A stretch of DNA of 64,000 bases, taken from Lachnospiraceae bacterium. GTDB taxonomy: Bacteria > Bacillota > Clostridia > Lachnospirales > Lachnospiraceae. Made by a program: the position numbers and the translations under genes. How positions within the stretch are numbered: the stretch's first letter is position 1; every line of letters starts with the position of its first letter. Shown piece after piece: positions 34,622-43,401 of the stretch. Location: NCBI GenBank assembly GCA_017470935.1, contig JAFUXG010000026.1, positions 1 to 64,000 on the forward strand. Direction: 5' to 3'. The notes below the pieces were generated by a model, which worked only from the letters and a program-made list of their open reading frames with translations, was not told the origin of the DNA and did not search any database.

Positions 34622-35509
34622 ATGATGAGGTCATTGTGGTCTGCAGCGTCCGGCATGATAGCACAGCAGACAAATCTTGATAATATTGCAAATAATTTAT
34701 CCAATGTTAATACAGCCGGATACAAGAAGGATAGTATAGAATTCAAATCCTTGCTTTATCAGGAGCTTCAATCAAAATCTACTAATAACACAGGAGCCAA
34801 CAAACCAATTCCGGCTCAGGTTGGGCTTGGTACCAGGACTGCATCTATTACCACAGTTTTTACCCAGGGCAATCTTCAGTCAGTGGATAACAATAATTAC
34901 ATGGCTATTGAAGGTGATGGATTGTTCAAGGTCAGGGATGAGAATGGTGATGTGTGTTACACAAGAGATGGAAGCTTTAATCTTATGCCGACTAATGACG
35001 GAGGTGTAATGCTCTGCACATCAGACGGACATCCGGTGCTTGACCAGAATAATAATAATATAATTATTCCGGCTACATATAATGCAGATGGGAATGAGTA
35101 TAAGACAACAGGGGAGATCTTCGTTGACAGAGAGGGTAATATTTCCATGGCATATATTGATACGGCCAATAATGCCGAAAGAAGGATACCCCTTACATTT
35201 ACTCCTGAGGGACAGGAGGCGTATGAACAGAAGATAGGTCTGGTACAGTTTAACAATCCTGCAGGACTTGATCAGGCGGGAAGCAATCTCTACAAGGAAA
35301 CTGCAGTTTCAGGAGCACCTATTGAGGAGAGTACAGCCCAAGGACTTAAGGTAAGCCTTGTACATCAAGGGTACTTGGAGATGTCCAATGTCCAGGTTGC
35401 GGATGAAATGGTTAACATGATAGTTGCGCAGAGGGCCTATGAAATGAATTCTAAAGCTATTCAGGCGACAGATGAGATGCTTCAGCAGGCTAATAATTTG
35501 CGTAGATAG
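34622..35509 (+). CDS. flgG: Flagellar basal-body rod protein, FlgG/FlhP-like
   Basis: A second rod protein, 295 residues. The N-terminus MRSLWSAASGMIAQQTNLD with NNLSNVNTAGYKKDSIEF, the middle MAIEGDGLFKV and YTRDGSFN, and the C-terminus QGYLEMSNVQVADEMVNMI with AQRAYEMNSKAIQATDEML are diagnostic of FlgG. AAGGAGG sits nine bases upstream. It is 24 bases after flgF, in the FlhP position of the Bacillus operon. Confidence 0.93.
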   Translation: MMRSLWSAASGMIAQQTNLDNIANNLSNVNTAGYKKDSIEFKSLLYQELQSKSTNNTGANKPIPAQVGLGTRTASITTVFTQGNLQSVDNNNYMAIEGDGLFKVRDENGDVCYTRDGSFNLMPTNDGGVMLCTSDGHPVLDQNNNNIIIPATYNADGNEYKTTGEIFVDREGNISMAYIDTANNAERRIPLTFTPEGQEAYEQKIGLVQFNNPAGLDQAGSNLYKETAVSGAPIEESTAQGLKVSLVHQGYLEMSNVQVADEMVNMIVAQRAYEMNSKAIQATDEMLQQANNLRR

Positions 35510-35577
35510 TTTGATATGTGTATTGACAACCATGGTAGTTATGTAATAAACTATACAGGTAGATTAGGAGGTTTTAT

Positions 35578-35934
35578 ATGGCCATTACAGGTGTTGATCC
35601 TAGTAGTTACTATAGTGACTATTATGCAAATGCATCTAACGCTTCTAAGGATGCTTTGGAAAAAACCTTATCTGGAGTTGACGGTAGTACTTCAGAGGAA
35701 GAACTAATGAAGGCGTGTAAGGAGTTTGAAGCCTATTTTGTAGAGCAGATATTTAAGGGCATGGAAAAGACTGTCATTAAGGCTGATGACGGGGACTCTG
35801 ATGTGTCAAGCTATACAGAATACTTTAAGGATATGCAGACTCAGGAATACGCCAGGGCTGCCACGGAGCAGAATAATGGAATTGGACTTGCTAATCAGCT
35901 TTATCAGCAGATGAAGCGTAATTATGGATTATAA
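35578..35934 (+). CDS. flgJ: FlgJ-type rod-binding protein
   Basis: A 118-residue protein made almost only of the FlgJ rod-binding domain: EEELMKACKEFEAYFVEQIFKGMEKTV, then YFKDMQTQEYARAATEQ and GIGLANQLYQQMKR. It lacks the C-terminal muramidase of enterobacterial FlgJ, as is usual in Bacillota. It should help rod assembly. TAGGAGG precedes the ATG. It follows flgG in the sigma-D operon. Confidence 0.87.
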   Translation: MAITGVDPSSYYSDYYANASNASKDALEKTLSGVDGSTSEEELMKACKEFEAYFVEQIFKGMEKTVIKADDGDSDVSSYTEYFKDMQTQEYARAATEQNNGIGLANQLYQQMKRNYGL

Positions 35935-35948
35935 GAGAGGTGCAGGTT

Positions 35949-36308
35949 ATGAAGGTAGAGAAGCTAACTGAGAGCGAAGAACTCGTTATGAAGGCAATCT
36001 GGGATTGCAAGAAGGAGCCAGTGTTGTCTGATGTGGTTGACAGGGTTAATGGGTTTTATGGTAAGGACTGGAAACCCCAGACGGTTTCAACATTTTTATC
36101 AAAGCTTGTTCGCAAGGATTATTTGAAGCTCATTAGAAATGGCAAGATATATACATACAAGGTGTTAGTGCCTGAAGCTGTATATAGACGTAAGCTTTAC
36201 AAGCAGCATATTAGTTTCTGGAATCATAATGATGTTGTTGAGTTTGTGAAAGAGATGATTGATAATGAGGATCTTACACTTGAAGATATAGAGGAAGCAA
36301 CAAAGTAA
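35949..36308 (+). CDS. BlaI/MecI/CopY-family repressor
   Basis: A 119-residue winged-helix repressor. The family pattern is clear: LTESEELVMKAIWDCKKEP, then WKPQTVSTFLSKLVRKDYL (recognition helix) and RNGKIYTYKVLVP (wing), with a C-terminal dimerisation part. Classical members answer to BlaR1/MecR1 proteases or to copper; no such partner is next to it. It lies 14 bases after flgJ, in the flagellar rod operon, and may be regulated by FliA sigma. The ATG with GAGGTG upstream is preferred to the GTG three codons before. Confidence 0.85.
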   Translation: MKVEKLTESEELVMKAIWDCKKEPVLSDVVDRVNGFYGKDWKPQTVSTFLSKLVRKDYLKLIRNGKIYTYKVLVPEAVYRRKLYKQHISFWNHNDVVEFVKEMIDNEDLTLEDIEEATK

Positions 36309-36406
36309 GTGGAAGAGAGCAATAACGATCTTTAGGTGAATATGATCATGATGCATATTACCGTGATGCATTTGATAAAGAATTGTATAATAAGATCAAG
36401 ATGTAT

Positions 36407-36440
36407 AAAAGGGCAAAGTGGTATGTACTTTGCCCTTTAA
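36407..36440. terminator. Terminator of the mreB-rod operon
   Basis: AAAGGGCAAAGT pairs perfectly with ACTTTGCCCTTT over a seven-base loop. AAAA before and TTAAAACTCTTT after make it usable by both the plus-strand operon and the convergent XRE gene. Confidence 0.8.
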
Positions 36441-36467
36441 AACTCTTTGTTCATTGCCATTTTATGA

Positions 36468-36755
36468 TCATTTCATGGATACACTTTTGCCCGGTGTGGG
36501 AAAGGGTTCGAAAAAGTATTTCAGGGGAACCTTTAATTCCCTGCTTATATTGAATAATAATTCCAGTGAAAAGGATTGGCTGGAATTGGGAGTTTCTATT
36601 CTGCTCAGATATGCACGTGTTATGTTCACACGGTCAGCCAATGCCTGCTGGGTGAGGTTTGCCCGTTTTCTGTAAAAGGCGATATGCTCTCCGAGATCCA
36701 CGAATAGGTCTCTGTTTTCAAAGGAAGGATATCCGTGTTCTACATCAATATTCAT
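36468..36755 (-). CDS. XRE-family transcriptional regulator
   Basis: A 95-residue single-domain regulator. The Cro/C1-type helix-turn-helix spans about residues 22-78: LGEHIAFYRKRANLTQQALA, then VNITRAYLSRIE and LELLFNISRELKVPLKYFF. A short N-terminal acidic arm precedes it. It has no effector domain. GGAGG precedes the ATG. It is divergent from the RecD-like helicase gene, and the shared 150-base region is AT-rich. Target genes cannot be deduced. Confidence 0.9.
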   Translation of the reverse strand: MNIDVEHGYPSFENRDLFVDLGEHIAFYRKRANLTQQALADRVNITRAYLSRIETPNSSQSFSLELLFNISRELKVPLKYFFEPFPTPGKSVSMK

Positions 36756-36905
36756 AATAATACCTCCATAAGTTTGTTTTGTGAATTAGTTCTACATGCT
36801 TTTGTGAGTATAGAAGAATTCATATTCGAATAACACAAACGATAACTTATAGGTATATTTTGATAACAAATAGTTAACAATATTCTTTTGCTTAAGGAGA
36901 AAATA

Positions 36906-39191
36906 ATGGAAAAACAAGGAATTATTTCCAAAATCATATTTAGAAGTCCTGATAGTCAGTTTGTTGTGTTTGCCATAGAGACGGATGAAGGGGATGATGA
37001 GACAATGACTGGGTACCTTTCTGGAATTGAGGAGGGTATGTATGTAAATGTAAAGGGCGAATACAAAGAAAATCGTCAATATGGTATGCAGTTTGTTGTG
37101 GAGGAATATGAAGCTGCTATGCCGGATGACTTATACAGCATGGAAAGATACCTGGGCTCCGGCGCCATTAAGGGCGTGGGAGAGATAATGGCAAAGCGCA
37201 TAATCAAGAGGTTTGGAATGGATACCTTCAGGATAATAGAGGAGGAGCCGGAAAGGTTAGCAGAGATTAAAGGTATATCTGAGCGGAAGGCTAATGAGAT
37301 AGGTGTGCAGTTCGCTGAAAAGCAGGAGATGCGGGAGGCATTGATTTTTCTTTCTAAGTATGGTATTTCCTCTACGCTGGCGGTGAAAATATATACGGAG
37401 TATGGCGGAAAGCTTTACACGGTGGTGAAGGAAAATCCGTATAAAATAGCTGAGGATATAAGCGGGGTAGGTTTTAAGACGGCAGATTCCATAGCAAGGC
37501 GGAGTGGAATAGGTGCCCTTTCTGAATTCAGAATAAGGGCGGCATTGGTTTATACCTTGAACAGAGCTACGGGCTTGGGGCACATTTATCTTCCTAGAAG
37601 GCTGCTTGTGAGCTGGACCTTCCAGCTATTGGGACAGAAGGATAACCCCTCTGATGATCATTCGTATATGTATGATGACGAAATGGCAGTTACTAATGAT
37701 GTGATAGAGGTGCAGATTAACAATCTCAACGTGGATAAGAAAATTGTAATGTGCGAGGTGAATGGGGAGGAGGCAGTATATTCTCCTTATAATTACAGGC
37801 AGGAGATTAATACTGCTGGAAGATTGCTGGAAACCTGTGCCACAATTGATGCGCGGGATATTACTTTTCCATCTGTGGAAAAGGAACTGCAAAAGATAGA
37901 AAAAGATATCGATATAACTCTTGATGATATTCAAAAGGAGGCAGTATTTCAGGCAGCAAGGAACGGTGTTACTGTAATAACCGGTGGACCGGGGACAGGA
38001 AAGACCACTACTATCAATGCCATAATCAGATATTTTGAAATGGAGGGCGACTCCCTTTTGCTGGCTGCTCCTACGGGAAGAGCTGCCAAGAGAATGACTG
38101 AGGCTACAGGTCATGCTGCCCAGACCATTCACAGATTGTTGGAATTGTCAGGCGGGGTATCGGATGATTCTGTTGGGGAGACCGCCCGTTTTGAGAGAAA
38201 CTCTTCGAATCCTTTAGAAGCGGATGTAATAATTATTGACGAGATGTCCATGGTGGATCAGTCCCTTATGCATGCACTTATGCAGGCTGTTCCCTTTGGG
38301 GCTCATCTGATATTAGTTGGTGATCAGGATCAGCTTCCATCTGTTGGTGCAGGTAATGTGCTTAAGGATATTATACGTTCCGGCCGTATTCCTGTTGTCT
38401 CATTAAAGCGCATATTCCGTCAGGAAAAGGGAAGTGCCATTGTTGAAAATGCTCATAAGATCAACAATGGTGAGCCTATCCTTCTTGATAATAAGAGCAG
38501 TGATTTTTTCTTCATCCCAAGGGATAATGTGAAGGATATTTTGGGAGAGGTGGGTGAGCTTGTGTCTAGAAAGCTGCCGGGCTTTGTGAAATGTGATTCT
38601 TCAGAGATACAGGTGCTAACCCCAATGCGTAACGGTCCTCTTGGCGTAAATGAGATCAACAAGAAGCTGCAACAGGTTCTTAACAAGGAAAAGCCTGGGA
38701 AGAAGGAGAAGGAGCTGCATGACGGAACCGTCATAAGAGAAGGTGATAAGGTTATGCAGACTAAGAATAACTACAAGCTTGAGTGGACCATTTACAGTGG
38801 GAAGGGGCGGTTTAAGGTTGAAGAGGGCATGGGGATATTCAATGGTGATATGGGAATGGTTAAGGAGATAGATGAGTATAATGAGGAGGTTGTTGTGCTC
38901 TTTGATGACGATAAGGAGGTTAGATATCCTTATAATCTGTTGGATGAGCTTCAGCTTTCCTACGCAATTACCATTCACAAATCCCAGGGCAGTGAATATC
39001 CTGCAGTAATATTGCCGCTGCTTACCGGTCCCCATATTTTGATGAACAGAAACCTGTTATATACTGCAATTACCAGAGCCAAGAAGTGTGTTGTTATTGT
39101 AGGTGACGGATATATGGTGGGGAAGATGATAAAGAATAATGACGAGCAGAAGAGATATTCCTCGTTAGACATAAGACTTAAGGAGCTGTGA
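36906..39191 (+). CDS. recD2: RecD2-like ATP-dependent DNA helicase
   Basis: A superfamily 1 5'-3' helicase of 761 residues. It has an N-terminal OB-like domain (1-85), helix-hairpin-helix region (about 85-150; GVGEIMAKRIIKRFG, IKGISERKANEI), a linker, Walker A GGPGTGKTTT at about 360-369, Walker B IIIDEMSMVD, GDQDQLPSVGAGNVL, and the C-terminal YAITIHKSQGSEY and YTAITRAKK motifs. RecB and RecC are not needed for this family, which takes part in replication-fork and repair processes in Bacillota. AAGGAG precedes the ATG. It ends seven bases before comFC. Confidence 0.94.
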   Translation: MEKQGIISKIIFRSPDSQFVVFAIETDEGDDETMTGYLSGIEEGMYVNVKGEYKENRQYGMQFVVEEYEAAMPDDLYSMERYLGSGAIKGVGEIMAKRIIKRFGMDTFRIIEEEPERLAEIKGISERKANEIGVQFAEKQEMREALIFLSKYGISSTLAVKIYTEYGGKLYTVVKENPYKIAEDISGVGFKTADSIARRSGIGALSEFRIRAALVYTLNRATGLGHIYLPRRLLVSWTFQLLGQKDNPSDDHSYMYDDEMAVTNDVIEVQINNLNVDKKIVMCEVNGEEAVYSPYNYRQEINTAGRLLETCATIDARDITFPSVEKELQKIEKDIDITLDDIQKEAVFQAARNGVTVITGGPGTGKTTTINAIIRYFEMEGDSLLLAAPTGRAAKRMTEATGHAAQTIHRLLELSGGVSDDSVGETARFERNSSNPLEADVIIIDEMSMVDQSLMHALMQAVPFGAHLILVGDQDQLPSVGAGNVLKDIIRSGRIPVVSLKRIFRQEKGSAIVENAHKINNGEPILLDNKSSDFFFIPRDNVKDILGEVGELVSRKLPGFVKCDSSEIQVLTPMRNGPLGVNEINKKLQQVLNKEKPGKKEKELHDGTVIREGDKVMQTKNNYKLEWTIYSGKGRFKVEEGMGIFNGDMGMVKEIDEYNEEVVVLFDDDKEVRYPYNLLDELQLSYAITIHKSQGSEYPAVILPLLTGPHILMNRNLLYTAITRAKKCVVIVGDGYMVGKMIKNNDEQKRYSSLDIRLKEL

Positions 39192-39198
39192 AGTGTAA

Positions 39199-39909
39199 AT
39201 GATAGGCGAAAGGATTATAGATATTGTATTTCCTGTAAGATGTCCCCTGTGCGGGGAGGTAAGGCCCTTTGGAGATGCCGGCGTTTGCATAGAGTGTGAG
39301 AAGGAGCTTTCTTATGTGAAGGAGCCAACATGCCTTAAATGTGGGAAGACCATAGAATCCTCCTTGGATGAGTATTGTGCAGACTGTATGCGGCTTCCTA
39401 AGAGCTTTGAAAAATGTTTTCCTGCATTTAATTATGAGGGACAGATCAAGGATTCCTTATATGAGTTCAAGTATAAGAATCAGCGGGGTTATGCCGGTTT
39501 TTACTGCGAGGGTATAATGAAAAGGCATGGAAAGGAGCTTAAGACCATTCCCTTTGACGGAATAGTGCCCGTTCCTGTGCATCCGCATAAGAAAAGGATC
39601 AGAGGCTATAATCAGGCAGAGCTTATAGCAAATCAATTATCCAAGGCCATTAATGTTCCGGTATATCCTGATTATCTCGTTAGAAGTGAGGACACAAATC
39701 CCCAGAAGGAGCTTGATGACAGGGAGAGGATGAAAAATCTAAAAAATGCTTTTATTATTTCGGAAAATGTAGTAAAATTAAATACAGTATTATTGGTGGA
39801 TGATATATATACCAGCGGAGCCACCATGGAAGCCTGTACGGAGGCGCTTTTTAAGGCAGGAGTCAGCAAGGCCTACTGCACCAGCGTCGCCATCGGAAGA
39901 GGCTATTGA
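39199..39909 (+). CDS. comFC: ComF family phosphoribosyltransferase-fold protein
   Basis: A 236-residue protein of the ComFC family, linked to DNA uptake in Bacillus. It has two N-terminal zinc-finger-like Cys groups (CPLCGE with CIEC, and CLKCGK with CADC) and a PRTase domain with VPVPVHPHKKRIRGYNQAE and the PRPP loop VLLVDDIYTSGAT. The C-terminal half is typical. It opens the Bacillus-like order comFC-yvyF-flgM, so the flagellar neighbourhood is conserved. Confidence 0.93.
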   Translation: MIGERIIDIVFPVRCPLCGEVRPFGDAGVCIECEKELSYVKEPTCLKCGKTIESSLDEYCADCMRLPKSFEKCFPAFNYEGQIKDSLYEFKYKNQRGYAGFYCEGIMKRHGKELKTIPFDGIVPVPVHPHKKRIRGYNQAELIANQLSKAINVPVYPDYLVRSEDTNPQKELDDRERMKNLKNAFIISENVVKLNTVLLVDDIYTSGATMEACTEALFKAGVSKAYCTSVAIGRGY

Positions 39910-39961
39910 GGACAATAGGAGCCGCAGTAATGATACGGAACTTAAATAGGAGGATGTGTAT

Positions 39962-40363
39962 ATGGAGGTAAGAACTTGTAGACAATGTAAGAGGATTTTT
40001 AATTATCTGTCAGGACCTAATATCTGTCCCAGCTGTAGAGAGGCATTGGAGAAGAAGTTTCAAGAGGTTAAGCAGTATGTTGAGGAACATCCTAATGAGG
40101 GAATTACTCAGGTGGCTGAGGCTAACGAGGTTACGGCTAAGCAGATTCAGCGCTGGATACGTGAGGAGAGGCTTGCATTTGCTGAGGGCTCAGGAGTAGG
40201 GATTGAGTGTGAGAGCTGTGGTGCTATGATCCGCTCAGGAAGGCTCTGCCAGAAGTGTAAGGACGCGCTTATTGGAGCTGCTAACGATATGTATAAGACG
40301 GATAATTCTGTTGTGGCCAGGAAGCATAGAGAAGCAGCAAGAATGCGTTTCCTTGACAAATAG
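39962..40363 (+). CDS. yvyF: YvyF-type flagellar operon protein
   Basis: A 133-residue zinc-ribbon protein conserved in flagellar operons of Bacillota (TIGR03826-like). CRQCKRIFNYLSGPNICPSC at the N-terminus and CESCGAMI with CQKC later form two Cys clusters. A helix-turn-helix-like middle (ITQVAEANEVTAKQIQRWI) lies between. Its role is unknown; a DNA- or RNA-binding regulator is plausible. AGGAGG is eight bases before the chosen ATG; a GTG two codons earlier is less likely. Confidence 0.88.
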   Translation: MEVRTCRQCKRIFNYLSGPNICPSCREALEKKFQEVKQYVEEHPNEGITQVAEANEVTAKQIQRWIREERLAFAEGSGVGIECESCGAMIRSGRLCQKCKDALIGAANDMYKTDNSVVARKHREAARMRFLDK

Positions 40364-40386
40364 AGTTTGAATTTTGCTGATTAATG

Positions 40387-40420
40387 GCTGCCGGGATATG
40401 ATGATTCCGGCAGCTTTTAA
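40387..40420 (+). terminator. Terminator after yvyF
   Basis: GCTGCCGG and CCGGCAGC form a stem over a 12-base loop, followed by TTTTAAATC. It separates recD2-comFC-yvyF from the sigma-D unit that begins with flgM. Confidence 0.8.
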
Positions 40421-40447
40421 ATCTTTATAAAAATTTACTTTATCTAT

Positions 40448-40474
40448 TAAATTTTTTTGTGTGCAGCCCGATAT
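40448..40474 (+). promoter_or_regulatory. Sigma-D promoter of flgM
   Basis: TAAA, exactly 15 bases, CCCGATAT: one mismatch from TAAA-N15-GCCGATAT. It gives sigma-D control of its own anti-sigma factor, a known feedback in flagellar systems. Confidence 0.85.
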
Positions 40475-40528
40475 AAATAATGAGTTTATCAAATAGGATT
40501 TCTTTATTTCAAGGAGGAAGGTGTAACC

Positions 40529-40816
40529 ATGAGAGTTGGAGCATACAACCAGGTTTCCCAGATCTATGGAAGCCAGAAAATTTCAAAAGGATATAATACT
40601 AATGCGGTCGGTGCTGCATCAACATTGGATAAGATATCATTTTCTAATGTGGGCAAGGACATGCAGGTGGCTAAGAATGCACTTAAGAATGTTCCTGATG
40701 TGAGAGAAGATAAGGTTAACGAGATTAAGACAAGCATCGCTAATGGAACATATCAGGTAAGTCCAGAGAGCTTTGCTGATAAGCTTGTAGCTGCATTTGC
40801 CGCAAAGTCTATTTGA
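40529..40816 (+). CDS. flgM: Anti-sigma-28 factor FlgM
   Basis: A 95-residue inhibitor of the flagellar sigma factor, released by export once the hook is complete. The C-terminal sigma-binding region is visible: REDKVNEIKTSIANGTYQVS with SFADKLVAAF. The N-terminal half is polar and probably disordered (AYNQVSQIYGSQKISKG). AAGGAGG lies upstream. It is followed by flgN and the hook-associated proteins, in the standard order. Confidence 0.92.
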   Translation: MRVGAYNQVSQIYGSQKISKGYNTNAVGAASTLDKISFSNVGKDMQVAKNALKNVPDVREDKVNEIKTSIANGTYQVSPESFADKLVAAFAAKSI

Positions 40817-40856
40817 ATGATAATAGATTATAGTTATATTAGAATAGGAGAATAAG

Positions 40857-41372
40857 ATGGCAAGCTTAATTGAAAATCTTATTACAGTTTTGGAAGAGGA
40901 GAGCCAGCTGTATGAAGCTCTAACAGAGGAATCTATGGCTAAGACTCCTGTAATTGTAGCAAATGATCTTACCCGACTTGCAGATGCAAATGCCAGAGAA
41001 CAGAAGATTGTGGATGATATAACAGCGGTGTCTCATAGGAGAGATAAGGCACTTACAGAGATTGCAACAGTATTAGGAAAGGATGCGAAAACCATTACTG
41101 TTTCAGAAGTCATTCATGCGATGGAGAAACAGCCGGAATTTCAGCATCCTTTAATTGCTGTAAAGGATAGACTGGTCAAACAGGTTGAAACACTTAAGCA
41201 GGTCAACCTTCACAATCAGGAGCTCCTGAAAGAAGCGTTAGAGATGACAGAGTATTCGATCAATCTGGTACAGTCACTTAACCAGGCACCAGAGACGGCG
41301 AACTACAGTGGGGCATCCTACAGCGGAGCCACCCTTGGAAGCTCCAGATCATCATTTGATACAAAGCAGTGA
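40857..41372 (+). CDS. flgN: FlgN-type export chaperone
   Basis: A 171-residue helical protein of the FlgN family, which protects FlgK and FlgL before export. The pattern LIENLITVLEEESQLYEAL, then LTRLADANAREQKIVDDI and VKDRLVKQVETLKQVN, LHNQELLKEALEMTEYSINL is typical; the C-terminal ~25 residues are Ser/Gly-rich and disordered. It directly precedes two flgK genes. Confidence 0.9.
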   Translation: MASLIENLITVLEEESQLYEALTEESMAKTPVIVANDLTRLADANAREQKIVDDITAVSHRRDKALTEIATVLGKDAKTITVSEVIHAMEKQPEFQHPLIAVKDRLVKQVETLKQVNLHNQELLKEALEMTEYSINLVQSLNQAPETANYSGASYSGATLGSSRSSFDTKQ

Positions 41373-41504
41373 TGTCGGGTGATAGCAGAACTTAGATGTA
41401 CATTTTGCAATTTGTGAATATTGTATAGTTCCAACGCAATATACATTAATGATGAGTTTCGCAATCACCTATGTAAGTAATGATAACAGAGAGGAGAGAC
41501 GTAT

Positions 41505-43397
41505 ATGGCAACTACACTGGGTAATTTCTATGTGGGAGCATCGGGGATGCAGGCAAGCCAATATGCACTTAACACAACTGCACATAACATTACCAATGCG
41601 GGAACAGAGGGCTACTCCAGACAGCAGGTGCTCCTGACGGATCTCACCTATACTAATATTGGTAATACACCTCTTGGAAAGAAGCAGGAGGGGCTTGGAA
41701 CAAGAATAGCAGACGTTCGGCTTGTAAGGGATAGATTCGTGGATAAGGCTTACCGCAATGAGCTTGGAAGAGAGCAGTTCTACCAGTCAAAGTATGATGT
41801 AGTGTCTGAGGTAGAGAATTATTTTGGAGAACTGGAAAGCAGTGATTTTCGTACATATATGCAGAATCTGTGGTCTTCAGCACAGGAGCTTCAGAAGGAG
41901 TCTAACAGTATCGTCACAAGAAGCTCATATATTGCCAGCGCAGTAACCTTTGTGGATCAGGCCAATGAGATATATAAGGAGCTTACCACATATCAGAAGA
42001 ATCTTAATAAAGAGATCAAGGATCAGGTGGATCATATCAATGAAATAGCTGCACAGCTTTACGATTTGAATGATAAGATAGTGAAGGTGGAGGCATCTGG
42101 AATAGAGAGCGCCAATGATTACAGAGACCAGAGAGATGCTCTCTTAGATGAGCTTTCAGGAATGGTTTCGGTAAGCTACAAGGAAAATGCAGATTCCAGT
42201 GTTGATGTATATGTGGAGCACAGATGTCTTGTCAGTATGGATAAGGTATACGAGCTGGATGTAAGGCCTGCAAGTGATACATGTGAGTACTATGTGCCGA
42301 TCTGGAATGACGGCGGTGATAAGAAGCTGGCAGATACACTATTTAATGTACATGAGGGTGATCACATTAGATCTGACGACCCTATATGGGAGGATCCCAA
42401 TGCGACAATCAAGCTTGCAAGGATTCCTGACGCTGACGCAGGAACTGATGTGGGTTCTCTTAAGGGAATAATAATGTCACGTGGCGATTATGTTGCCAAC
42501 TATACGGATATCCCAGTTGCACCAGAGATGCCGCTTCGGCCTGTCAGATCCGATTATGCCACGGATGCGGAGTACCAGGATGCGGTGACACAGTATCAAA
42601 GTGATTACCAGGATTACCAGGATGAATACGCAGTTTTTTCGAGAAAGCGCGATTATTATAATTCATACCTGGAGCCTTATACAGTTAATAATATCATAGC
42701 ACAGTTCGACCAGCTGATTCATGGTATTGTCACAAAGATCAATGACATACTGTGTCCTAACAAGGAGATAACTCTTGATGATGGCTCTACCATGACAGTC
42801 CTCGACTGGGAAAAAGCCGGATACGGCATGGGTGAGAAGAACCAGATACAGGGGACAGAATTATTCGTACGTAATAATGTTCCAAGATATAAGGATGAGG
42901 TTACGGTCACATTGGCAGATGGAACGACACAGACAGTCAGAGAATATATCCCTGAGAATCCGAGTGATTACGTATCAATGTATACTCTTGGAAATCTTCA
43001 GGTTAATGATGAGATGATCAAGAATCCAAGCCTGATGCCTCTTACAAACCTCCAGAATGAAGAGCTTCAGAGTGTTGCAGACCAGCTTATACATGTATGG
43101 GATGAGGATTTCTCAACTATTGGTCCCAATAGCCTGGTGACCAATAACTTCATGGGATATTACAAGGAATTCATTGCTGACTTTGCCAATAAGGGCAAGA
43201 CATATAATGGGATTGCTGAATCCCAGAACAAATCAGTACAGGAATTAGAGAACCAGCGCCAGACGGTGGTTGGAGTATCAACAGATGAGGAGCTCAGCAA
43301 TATGATCAAGTTCCAGCAGGGCTTCAACGCAGCTTCAAGATATTTTACAGTTGTTTCAGAGATGGTAGAGCATTTGATAACAAGATTAGGAGGATGA
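41505..43397 (+). CDS. flgK: Flagellar hook-associated protein 1, first copy
   Basis: A hook-filament junction protein of 630 residues. The N-terminal coiled-coil (NFYVGASGMQASQYALNTTA, then NITNAGTEGYSRQQV) and the C-terminal LSNMIKFQQGFNAASRYFTV, then VSEMVEHLITRL are canonical FlgK ends. The middle carries variable domains, with a Tyr/Asp/Gln-rich segment near residues 345-390. GAGAGGAGAG precedes the ATG. Only four bases separate it from a second flgK. Confidence 0.92.
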   Translation: MATTLGNFYVGASGMQASQYALNTTAHNITNAGTEGYSRQQVLLTDLTYTNIGNTPLGKKQEGLGTRIADVRLVRDRFVDKAYRNELGREQFYQSKYDVVSEVENYFGELESSDFRTYMQNLWSSAQELQKESNSIVTRSSYIASAVTFVDQANEIYKELTTYQKNLNKEIKDQVDHINEIAAQLYDLNDKIVKVEASGIESANDYRDQRDALLDELSGMVSVSYKENADSSVDVYVEHRCLVSMDKVYELDVRPASDTCEYYVPIWNDGGDKKLADTLFNVHEGDHIRSDDPIWEDPNATIKLARIPDADAGTDVGSLKGIIMSRGDYVANYTDIPVAPEMPLRPVRSDYATDAEYQDAVTQYQSDYQDYQDEYAVFSRKRDYYNSYLEPYTVNNIIAQFDQLIHGIVTKINDILCPNKEITLDDGSTMTVLDWEKAGYGMGEKNQIQGTELFVRNNVPRYKDEVTVTLADGTTQTVREYIPENPSDYVSMYTLGNLQVNDEMIKNPSLMPLTNLQNEELQSVADQLIHVWDEDFSTIGPNSLVTNNFMGYYKEFIADFANKGKTYNGIAESQNKSVQELENQRQTVVGVSTDEELSNMIKFQQGFNAASRYFTVVSEMVEHLITRLGG

Positions 43398-43401
43398 TAT
43401 T

